Shown in pieces: positions 57,752 to 64,000 of a stretch of DNA of 64,000 nucleotides. Within the stretch, counting starts at the first letter, position 1; every line of letters begins with the position of its first letter. A program made the translations under genes and the position numbers. Under the pieces are notes generated by a model, which saw nothing but the letters and a program-made list of their open reading frames with translations, searched no databases and was not told the origin of the DNA. The DNA is taken from the NCBI RefSeq assembly GCF_002849615.1, contig NZ_PDNV01000009.1:166157-230156 (forward strand). The letters are read 5' to 3'. The DNA comes from Pollutimonas nitritireducens (GTDB lineage: Bacteria > Pseudomonadota > Gammaproteobacteria > Burkholderiales > Burkholderiaceae_B).

Positions 57752-59278
57752 ATGCAAGAAACCACCATCAAACGCGTTACCTCCGTAAGCGCAGAAACCC
57801 CTGTCGCCTCGATCCAGTTCCTGACTCCCACCGAGCCCACCTTCGTATCCGGCCAGTTCCTGATTCCCACGGAACCCGAATCGGAGCCTGAAGCCGCCGA
57901 AGACATCAGCCGGGCGACGGCTCCCGCCGCCGAAACCCGCAAGCTCTTCATCCGTACCTTCGGCTGCCAGATGAACGAGTACGACTCGGACAAAATGGTG
58001 GACGTGCTGCACGAAGACCAGGGAATCGAGGTGACCCAGAACGTCGAAGAAGCCGACATTATTCTGTTCAACACGTGCTCGGTGCGCGAAAAAGCCCAGG
58101 AAAAAGTTTTTTCCGACCTTGGTCGGGTGCAACATCTGAAGCAGCTGAATCCCAATCTGATCATAGGCGTAGGAGGATGCGTGGCCAGCCAGGAAGGTGA
58201 AGCCATTGTCAAGCGGGCCCCCTACGTGGACATCGTTTTTGGGCCGCAAACCCTGCACCGCCTGCCCGCCCTTATCGCCCAGCGGCGCAAATCCGGCCGT
58301 TCGCAGGTGGATATCAGCTTTCCAGAAATCGAAAAATTCGATGCCATGCCTCCAGCCCGTGTGGACGGACCGACGGCGTTCGTCTCCATCATGGAGGGCT
58401 GTAGCAAATACTGCAGCTTCTGCGTTGTGCCCTACACTCGCGGCGCCGAGGTCTCACGTCCATTCGATGACGTATTGGTGGAAGTCGCCGACCTTGCCGA
58501 CCAAGGCGTAAAGGAAGTGACCTTGCTCGGCCAGAATGTGAACGCCTACCGCGGTCCCATGAACGAAGGCGCAAGCATTGCCGACTTTGCCATGCTGCTG
58601 GAGTATGTACACGAAATTCCGGGCATCGAGCGCATACGCTATACGACATCACATCCCAAAGAAATGACAACCCGCCTGATCGAGGCGCATGGCAGATTGC
58701 CCAAGCTGGTTCCTTTCCTGCACCTGCCGGTCCAGGCGGGAAGCGACCAGATTCTATCGGCAATGAAGCGCGGCTATACCACCCTGGAATTCAAGTCCAT
58801 CGTGCGCCGGCTGCGCGCCGCGCGGCCGGGCTTGACCTTATCCTCGGACTTTATCGTCGGCTTTCCCGGCGAGACCGAAGCAGATTTTGAAAAAACCATG
58901 ACGCTGATTCGCGATGTCGGGTTCGACCAGTCATTTTCTTTCGTGTATTCACGTCGGCCGGGGACGCCCGCCGCCGATCTGCAGGATGACACCTCCAAGG
59001 AAACCAAGCTTGAACGTCTCTACCGTTTGCAGGCGCTGATCAATGACCAGGCGGCACAAATCAGCGCTTCCATGGTGGGATCGATCCAGCGCATACTAGT
59101 CGAAAAACCATCCAAACGTGACCCCAACGAATTGTCCGGGCGCACCGAGAACAACCGCATCGTCAACTTCGCCGGGCAGCCGCGTCTTATTGGACAAATG
59201 GTGGACGTGCGCATCGTACAGACCATGGCCAATACACTCAAGGGCGAAATCGTCACGATCGCGCCGCAGGAGCAATGA
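57752..59278 (+). CDS. miaB: tRNA-2-methylthio-N6-dimethylallyladenosine synthase
   Basis: A 508-residue radical-SAM methylthiotransferase acting on i6A37 of tRNA. The MTTase N-domain has Cys in [24 protein letters not shown] and VGGCVASQ. The radical-SAM cluster is [18 protein letters not shown] (~214-231), and a C-terminal TRAM domain ends at [10 protein letters not shown]. The first ~62 residues are an extension beyond the usual ~445-475 length and include a 13-residue tandem repeat (QFLTPTEP, then QFLIPTEP). No later start is available before the conserved domain. Overlaps phoH by 4 bp. Confidence 0.93.
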   Translation: MQETTIKRVTSVSAETPVASIQFLTPTEPTFVSGQFLIPTEPESEPEAAEDISRATAPAAETRKLFIRTFGCQMNEYDSDKMVDVLHEDQGIEVTQNVEEADIILFNTCSVREKAQEKVFSDLGRVQHLKQLNPNLIIGVGGCVASQEGEAIVKRAPYVDIVFGPQTLHRLPALIAQRRKSGRSQVDISFPEIEKFDAMPPARVDGPTAFVSIMEGCSKYCSFCVVPYTRGAEVSRPFDDVLVEVADLADQGVKEVTLLGQNVNAYRGPMNEGASIADFAMLLEYVHEIPGIERIRYTTSHPKEMTTRLIEAHGRLPKLVPFLHLPVQAGSDQILSAMKRGYTTLEFKSIVRRLRAARPGLTLSSDFIVGFPGETEADFEKTMTLIRDVGFDQSFSFVYSRRPGTPAADLQDDTSKETKLERLYRLQALINDQAAQISASMVGSIQRILVEKPSKRDPNELSGRTENNRIVNFAGQPRLIGQMVDVRIVQTMANTLKGEIVTIAPQEQ

Positions 59279-60297
59279 TAAGCATGACTCGAGCCGCACG
59301 CAGCAAAGGGCCGATGACCGTATGGCTGGATGGTGATAACACGCATTTGGCGAATCTGTGCGGTCCACTGGACGAAAATCTGCGCCAGATCGCCGAGGGC
59401 TGGAATGTCGTTCTGAATCGCCGCGGCGACCGCGTCTCCATAACCGGCGAACAAGCCAAGGCGGCGGCAAAGGCACTGGAGTGGTTCCATCAGCGCGCCG
59501 TTCATAAAGCCTTGTCAATCGATGACATCCAGCTGGGCATGGTTGAATTGGGCGCCGGGCTTCCCCAGAGAGTCGCCGAGAACCTCGCTCCCTCGCCAGC
59601 AGTGGCTGAACCCGCAACGCCGGAAGATCGCAGCCTGAGCCTGCGCACCCGCAAAACGGACCTGCGCCCGCGTACGCCGCGCCAGCGCGAATACCTCAAT
59701 CAGATCCTACAGCACGACATCACGTTCGGCATAGGACCGGCCGGGACGGGCAAGACGTGGCTCGCCGTGGCCTGCGCCATCGATGCGCTTGAACGCGAAA
59801 CCGTGCAACGCTTGGTCCTGACGCGTCCGGCCGTGGAAGCCGGTGAACGATTGGGCTTCCTGCCTGGTGATCTGGTGCAGAAGGTCGACCCGTACTTGCG
59901 TCCCCTGTATGACGCCTTGTACGATCTAATGGGCTATGAACGCGTCCAGCGTCTTTTTGAAAAACAGACTATCGAAATTGCTCCCCTGGCCTATATGCGC
60001 GGCCGCACACTGAACCATGCCTTCATTATTCTGGATGAAGCCCAGAACACGACCCCCGAACAAATGAAAATGTTCCTGACCCGCATCGGTTTCGGCAGCA
60101 AGGCGGTTATCAATGGGGATCCATCGCAGGTCGACCTGCCGCGCGGGCAACTCAGCGGTCTGGCCAATGCCGTTGAGGTACTGGAATCGGTACAAGGCAT
60201 AGCCACCACCCGATTCACCAGCCGCGATGTCGTGCGACACCCACTGGTCGCGCGTATCGTCGACGCCTATGAAAAGGCCGGCGACCATGTCGCCTGA
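59275..60297 (+). CDS. ybeZ: PhoH-family ATPase (YbeZ type)
   Basis: A 340-residue PhoH-like ATPase linked to RNA metabolism and the YbeY endoribonuclease. An N-terminal KH-like part ([35 protein letters not shown]) precedes the P-loop domain with Walker [20 protein letters not shown] (~155-173), [20 protein letters not shown], Walker [21 protein letters not shown] and [12 protein letters not shown] 59275 overlaps the miaB stop; ATG 59284 is an alternative. Its 3' end overlaps ybeY by 11 bp, in line with functional pairing. Confidence 0.93.
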   Translation: MISMTRAARSKGPMTVWLDGDNTHLANLCGPLDENLRQIAEGWNVVLNRRGDRVSITGEQAKAAAKALEWFHQRAVHKALSIDDIQLGMVELGAGLPQRVAENLAPSPAVAEPATPEDRSLSLRTRKTDLRPRTPRQREYLNQILQHDITFGIGPAGTGKTWLAVACAIDALERETVQRLVLTRPAVEAGERLGFLPGDLVQKVDPYLRPLYDALYDLMGYERVQRLFEKQTIEIAPLAYMRGRTLNHAFIILDEAQNTTPEQMKMFLTRIGFGSKAVINGDPSQVDLPRGQLSGLANAVEVLESVQGIATTRFTSRDVVRHPLVARIVDAYEKAGDHVA

Positions 60298-60799
60298 TCC
60301 ACTGCTGTCCCTCGCAATCCAGTATGGCACCCAAGCTCCAGAGCTGCCACGCTGGCGGCTGCGTCGGTGGGTCCGGCAGGCCGTCAATGGCGTGGCGCGA
60401 ACAATTGCCGGCACGGGCAATTCCGGCAACCAGGGGTACCTGCCGCCCACCTTTACAGCGGCAGTGCTCACCTTGCGTCTGGTCGATCTGGAAGAGGGCC
60501 AGACATTGAATCGTGACTACCGTGACCGCGACTATGCCACAAACGTCCTTACTTTCGAATATGGCGTCGACCCATCCGGAACCGCCAGCGGCGACATCGT
60601 GCTGTGCGTGCCCGTACTGCACCGTGAGGCCGTTGAACAAAACAAGGAATTGCTGAGCCATGCCGCGCACCTGACCGTGCACGGTGTACTGCATGCCCTG
60701 GGCTACGACCACATTGACGCCATTGATGCCGAGAAAATGGAGGCGCTGGAAATCGATATCCTCGGCAGGATAGGCATATCCGACCCCTACCGGCCATAA
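60287..60799 (+). CDS. ybeY: endoribonuclease YbeY
   Basis: A 170-residue metalloendoribonuclease for 16S rRNA 3' maturation and ribosome quality control. NRDYRDRDYATNVLTFEYGV contains the conserved R-x-x-D-x-x-T-N-V-L-S/T-F block. The zinc site is HLTVHGVLHALGYDHIDAID (H3 motif HGxLHxxGyDH, ~135-155). ATG 60287 has AAAGG upstream and is inside the phoH 3' end. The N-terminal region is slightly longer than in E. coli. It precedes the corC-type gene. Confidence 0.92.
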   Translation: MSPDPLLSLAIQYGTQAPELPRWRLRRWVRQAVNGVARTIAGTGNSGNQGYLPPTFTAAVLTLRLVDLEEGQTLNRDYRDRDYATNVLTFEYGVDPSGTASGDIVLCVPVLHREAVEQNKELLSHAAHLTVHGVLHALGYDHIDAIDAEKMEALEIDILGRIGISDPYRP

Positions 60800-60863
60800 G
60801 GCCTTGCGCCTCAAACTACAATTTCGGTTATGCTAAACCTCCGTATAACCAGTCCCTTGGACA

Positions 60864-61751
60864 ATGTCAGAACCTAGCTCACCCGACGCCGAGCCTCGAC
60901 CGGCTAAAACCTCATCAAAATCCCTGTTTGGACGTCTCACTGCGTTCATGAGGCCATCCGAGCCCGAAGACCGCGACGATATCAAGACTCTGCTTGAAGC
61001 GGCACACGACCGTCACGTACTCGATGGCGAATCCTATGCCATGATTTCGGGTGCCCTTGAAGTCGCCAACCAGACCGTTGCCGACATCATGGTTCCCCGC
61101 TCGAAAATGGATATGCTGGATGTCAGCAAGCCACTGGCTGAAGTCCTTCCGGATATCATCGAAACCGGGCATTCACGCTTTCCCGTCTACGAAGATGACC
61201 GCGACAATATTGTCGGCATATTGCTAGCCAAAGACCTGCTGCTGTCCATCACCAACCCAGCGATCGACTTGCGTCCTCTGGTGCGGCCCGCCGTGTTCGT
61301 TCCAGAAACCAAACGCCTCAATGTACTGCTGCACGACTTTCGCAGCAGCCGCAACCATTTGGCGATTGTGGTCGATGAGCACGGCGGCACCTCGGGTCTT
61401 GTCACCATGGAAGACGTGCTGGAACAGATCGTCGGCGAAATCGAAGACGAGTACGATGAGGACGCGGAGAAAACCATTTTTCAGACCGGCACCAATAGCT
61501 GGCGCGCCATGGGGATAACGGAAATATCGGTATTCAATCGCAGCTTCAATACCGACTTGCCGCACGACGACTATGACACTCTGGGCGGCTGGCTGGCAGC
61601 CGAACTTGGTCGCATACCGCGGCGCGGCGACAGCATCAATCACCAGGGGCTCAATATCACTGTCGTGGGTGCCGATGCCAAGCGCGCCTTGTGGCTGCAT
61701 ATCCAGCTCGATAACCCTGACCCCATCGCGCCCTCCAACGCCAACGAGTAA
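60864..61751 (+). CDS. corC: HlyC/CorC-family CBS-domain protein
   Basis: A 295-residue cytosolic protein with two CBS domains and a C-terminal CorC_HlyC transporter-associated domain. [20 protein letters not shown] marks CBS1 (~75-95). [20 protein letters not shown] and [20 protein letters not shown] mark CBS1's end and CBS2, then [17 protein letters not shown]. The C-terminal [20 protein letters not shown] is the CorC_HlyC domain. In E. coli the ybeX product is tied to Mg/Co efflux and ribosome stress. It lies 4 bp before lnt. Confidence 0.92.
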   Translation: MSEPSSPDAEPRPAKTSSKSLFGRLTAFMRPSEPEDRDDIKTLLEAAHDRHVLDGESYAMISGALEVANQTVADIMVPRSKMDMLDVSKPLAEVLPDIIETGHSRFPVYEDDRDNIVGILLAKDLLLSITNPAIDLRPLVRPAVFVPETKRLNVLLHDFRSSRNHLAIVVDEHGGTSGLVTMEDVLEQIVGEIEDEYDEDAEKTIFQTGTNSWRAMGITEISVFNRSFNTDLPHDDYDTLGGWLAAELGRIPRRGDSINHQGLNITVVGADAKRALWLHIQLDNPDPIAPSNANE

Positions 61752-61755
61752 GCAC

Positions 61756-63396
61756 TTGAATTCACTACGTTTTTTCGGCCGGCAATATGCCTGGCTGCTG
61801 CTTCTTGGCGCCATTCATGCGCTGTCATTCGCGCCTGTGCCACTGCCGGCGTGGTCCCTGCCTTTTGTTCAGATATTCAGCCTTGCCTTCCTGGCGTACC
61901 GTGTATTCAAATCCGGGTCGCCGGGACAGGCGGCCCTCAGTGGATTCCTATTCGGACTGGCGAACTTTGCGCTGGGCTTCTACTGGCTGTATATCAGCAT
62001 GCATGAATACGGCGGCATGGCCGCCTGGCTGGCGGGTACGGCCGTAGTACTGCTGGCCGCGGTGGAGGCGCTGTTTATCGCGGGCGCGGCAGCGTTCTCG
62101 CGATGGCTCTCCGGCCGGCATTTGCATGCAACATCCAGCTACGCATGGCAATTGTTAATCGCCGCCGTCTGGGCATCCAGTTGGGCTTTCGCCGAATGGC
62201 TGCGCGGTACGCTGTTTACCGGCTTTCCCTGGCTCAACGTGGGTTATGCGCACGTGGAAGGCGTGCTGGCTGGGTGGGCACCGCTGTTGGGCGTCTATGG
62301 GCTGGCATGGTTTGCGTCATTCGCCTCGGCCGCCATTGCCTTGCTGGCCTGCGCCAAAGATACCGGCAATGACGCCCGGGCCGCCGTAGGCGTGGGCTGC
62401 GCAATCATCATTGGGCTGCTGGGAATCGCACTGGGCCACATCGCCTGGGCAAGGCCACACGGAGCGCCAATCATCGTGCGCTTGGTGCAAGGCGGCGTTC
62501 CACAATCGGAAAAATTTGATCCGCAGCTGATCCAACGCGGCCTTGATACCTATATGGAGCTGGCCAGGCTTCCCCCCAAGGAAGCCGACAGCGCCCCCCA
62601 CTTGATCGTGCTTCCGGAAACCGTCGTGCCGCTGTTCCAGGATAGGGTAGCGCCACGCCTGTGGCAGCAATGGCTCGATATTTCCCGCGAACAAAATGCC
62701 CGGATCCTCATGGGTGTGCCATTGCATGATCAGCGCCAGGGTCTGGACCGTTATACGAACAGCGCCATTGGTTTTGACGCTCAAACGCCCATTGAGACCC
62801 TGCTGGCGGGCAACCCAGACATGCGCTATGACAAACACCACCTGGTTCCATTCGGCGAATTCGTACCGCCAGGTTTTCGCTGGTTTGTCGATACGATGCA
62901 GATTCCCCTGGGAGACTTCAATCGCGGTGCTGTTCGACAGGCCTTGTTCCCCATTGAAGGTCAAATGATCTCGCCGGACATCTGCTATGAGGATGTCTTC
63001 GGAGAAGAAATCCTCCAGACGGTACGTGACAGCGACACCCACGGTCCCGGTGCCACGATACTGGTCAATATAAGCAATCTGGGGTGGTTCGGGAACTCAT
63101 GGGCCCTACGCCAGCACCTGCAAATATCGCGCATGCGAGCCATGGAAACGGCACGCCCAATGCTACGGGCCACCAACACCGGCATGACAGCGGCGATCGA
63201 CCCCAAGGGCGTAGTGCGCGCCGCCCTCCTGCCCATGACTCCGGGCGTCCTTGACGTGGAAGTCCAGGGCATGTCGGGCTATACGCCCTATGTGCGCTGG
63301 GGCAATGTGCCAGTCCTGACCTGGATTGGTCTGATACTGTTGCTGGGTTTCGTATTGCGACAGCGAGCAACCGCGTCGAAGTCTCTGCACGTATAA
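61756..63396 (+). CDS. lnt: apolipoprotein N-acyltransferase
   Basis: A 546-residue inner-membrane enzyme adding the third acyl chain to lipoproteins. Six or seven N-terminal helices (for example QYAWLLLLGAIHALSFAPVP and WASSWAFAEWLRGTLFTGFP) precede a periplasmic nitrilase-type domain with the triad Glu in LIVLPETVVPLF, Lys in MRYDKHHLVPFGEFVPPGFR and Cys in MISPDICYEDVFGEEIL. A last TM helix is WIGLILLLGFVL. The start is a TTG at 61756, 4 bp after corC, because the frame upstream is antisense-like and lacks homology. Confidence 0.92.
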   Translation: MNSLRFFGRQYAWLLLLGAIHALSFAPVPLPAWSLPFVQIFSLAFLAYRVFKSGSPGQAALSGFLFGLANFALGFYWLYISMHEYGGMAAWLAGTAVVLLAAVEALFIAGAAAFSRWLSGRHLHATSSYAWQLLIAAVWASSWAFAEWLRGTLFTGFPWLNVGYAHVEGVLAGWAPLLGVYGLAWFASFASAAIALLACAKDTGNDARAAVGVGCAIIIGLLGIALGHIAWARPHGAPIIVRLVQGGVPQSEKFDPQLIQRGLDTYMELARLPPKEADSAPHLIVLPETVVPLFQDRVAPRLWQQWLDISREQNARILMGVPLHDQRQGLDRYTNSAIGFDAQTPIETLLAGNPDMRYDKHHLVPFGEFVPPGFRWFVDTMQIPLGDFNRGAVRQALFPIEGQMISPDICYEDVFGEEILQTVRDSDTHGPGATILVNISNLGWFGNSWALRQHLQISRMRAMETARPMLRATNTGMTAAIDPKGVVRAALLPMTPGVLDVEVQGMSGYTPYVRWGNVPVLTWIGLILLLGFVLRQRATASKSLHV

Positions 63397-63470
63397 TGAT
63401 GCACGCTATACTTCGATCGGTCTTTTTTTTCGCCCAATTGAACCTGCAAGTAGTAAAGCCAGGGCCTGAC

Positions 63471-63499
63471 TTGCACACATTAAAAATATAGTGCATAAT
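63471..63499 (+). promoter_or_regulatory. promoter of the tRNA gene group
   Basis: TTGCAC (63471-63476), 17 bp, CATAAT (63494-63499) is a good sigma70 match about 28 bases before the first base of tRNA-Ala. A T-run just after lnt (63422-63430) may help separate the units. Confidence 0.65.
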
Positions 63500-63527
63500 C
63501 TCGCTTCTTCGCTAGACAAGCCAGTAC

Positions 63528-63603
<76 letters not shown>

Positions 63604-63678
63604 GTCTTAACGAAGAAAGTAGTGAAAACAGCGGTACATGCGCTTTTATATGCTATACTGCGCAGCTTGTTTTGTCCG

Positions 63679-63754
63679 GTCCCCATCGTCTAGAGGCCTA
63701 GGACACCACCCTTTCACGGTGGGTACAGGGGTTCGAATCCCCTTGGGGACGCCA
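63679..63754 (+). tRNA. tRNA-Glu (TTC)
   Basis: A 76-nt cloverleaf. The acceptor GTCCCCA pairs with TGGGGAC. The anticodon arm is CCACC-CTTTCAC-GGTGG with anticodon TTC. The T-arm is CAGGGGTTCGAATCCCCTT, and CCA is encoded. It lies 75 bp after tRNA-Ala. Confidence 0.96.
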
Positions 63755-63788
63755 GATTTCTAATTTGGCATCAGTAGTACACCGTTGC

Positions 63789-63865
63789 GGAGCGGTAGTT
63801 CAGTTGGTTAGAATACCGGCCTGTCACGCCGGGGGTCGCGGGTTCGAGTCCCGTCCGCTCCGCCA
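63789..63865 (+). tRNA. tRNA-Asp (GTC)
   Basis: A 77-nt cloverleaf. The acceptor GGAGCGG pairs with CCGCTCC. The anticodon arm is CCGGC-CTGTCAC-GCCGG with anticodon GTC. The T-arm is GCGGGTTCGAGTCCCGT, and CCA is encoded. It lies 34 bp after tRNA-Glu and 9 bp before an IS end. Confidence 0.96.
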
Positions 63866-63874
63866 AAGAATTCA

Positions 63875-64000
63875 GGCTCTTCCCCATTATCGGGGGATGG
63901 GCATCCATCAGACACGGTTGATCACACCGTTCCAACCGCATTGAGCCAAGACTCGCATGCGGTAATTCTCGAAGTTCCTGAAACCATATGCACGGCGTGA
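63875..64000 (-). mobile_element. ISL3-family insertion sequence, transposase 3' end (partial)
   Basis: The terminal inverted repeat appears to start at GGCTCTTCCCC (63875), which matches ISL3-family ends. The transposase frame enters from the right edge and closes with RAYGFRNFENYRMRVLAQCG, then a few residues, and a TGA at 63908-63910. The FRNFENYRxRV sequence is typical of ISL3 transposase C-termini. The rest lies beyond the window. The 8 bases before the end (AGAATTCA) would be the target-site duplicate. Confidence 0.75.
63908..64000 (-). CDS. ISL3-family transposase, C-terminal fragment (cut by window edge)
   Basis: About 30 codons of the transposase C-terminus, ending in NGVINRV before TGA. 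The DDE catalytic residues would lie outside the window. Nothing in this fragment indicates decay, so the element may be intact. Confidence 0.72.
   Translation of the reverse strand, partial: SRRAYGFRNFENYRMRVLAQCGWNGVINRV

Noticed and set aside
61573..61755. Longer Lnt reading starting inside corC
   Set aside because: The added residues are an out-of-frame reading of the conserved CorC_HlyC domain with no membrane or nitrilase features.

Overview
The window looks like chromosomal DNA of a betaproteobacterium of the order Burkholderiales, most likely family Alcaligenaceae (Bordetella/Achromobacter/Pusillimonas type). This is inferred from gene order (tkt-gap-pgk, fba-purC-purE-purK-tsaC, queA-tgt-yajC-secD-secF, miaB-phoH-ybeY-corC-lnt) and protein character, not from a database search. 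Most of the window is dense housekeeping and catabolic coding. Only the first ~8 kb is gene-poor and scarred.

Region 1 (1-8.4 kb) is accessory. It holds small stress or unknown-function genes (SRPBCC, YdeI-like, cupin, GNAT, PHB-depolymerase-like esterase, VIT1-type metal transporter, MarR/SnoaL-like pair) mixed with decayed genes: a glutathione S-transferase with an in-frame amber stop joined to a truncated, frameshifted flavin monooxygenase, a dihydrofolate-reductase-family C-terminus, and a tyrosine recombinase that has lost its catalytic core. A 24-residue membrane microprotein lies here too.

Region 2 (8.4-14.7 kb) holds a lysR-ggt pair transcribed away from a ThDP-dependent enzyme of the acetolactate-synthase superfamily, a glutaryl-CoA-type acyl-CoA dehydrogenase, and a MaoC-like hydratase convergent with it.

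Region 3 (14.8-27.9 kb) is the centrepiece: an aerobic benzoate (box) catabolic island. boxC-boxB-boxA run leftward. boxR, the HTH/shikimate-kinase-like repressor, lies next to them. A rightward operon encodes a DUF4863 protein, benzoate-CoA ligase, an alpha/beta hydrolase and a five-gene branched-chain-type ABC importer. Together they would import benzoate, activate it to benzoyl-CoA, epoxidise it (BoxAB) and open the ring (BoxC). TGCA repeats, the known signature of BzdR/BoxR operators, overlap a consensus sigma70 promoter upstream of boxC and the back-to-back boxR/bcl promoters. The usual semialdehyde dehydrogenase (boxD) is not in the window.

Region 4 (27.9-38.8 kb) is a leftward block for central carbon and purine metabolism (tkt, gap, pgk, mog, fba, purC, purE, purK, tsaC-like), with rsmE divergent. 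Region 5 (38.8-51.8 kb) contains a translationally coupled patatin/barstar pair behind maeB, an FAD-binding protein, an aminotransferase, a lytic transglycosylase, ubiD, a yqjD/yqjE/yqjK-like membrane cluster, an unknown exported protein, upp and dacB.

Region 6 (51.9-63.4 kb) is the conserved tRNA-modification and Sec export block (queA, tgt, yajC, secD, secF) followed by miaB, phoH, ybeY, corC and lnt. The window ends with three tRNA genes (Ala-GGC, Glu-TTC, Asp-GTC) and the 3' end of an ISL3-family insertion sequence placed ten bases downstream of tRNA-Asp.

I found no CRISPR array, rRNA, prophage or defence island, and no clearly new multi-gene system. The best leads are the box operator architecture, the DUF4863 gene inside it, the barstar/patatin coupling, the MiaB N-terminal repeat extension and the fused pseudogenes.
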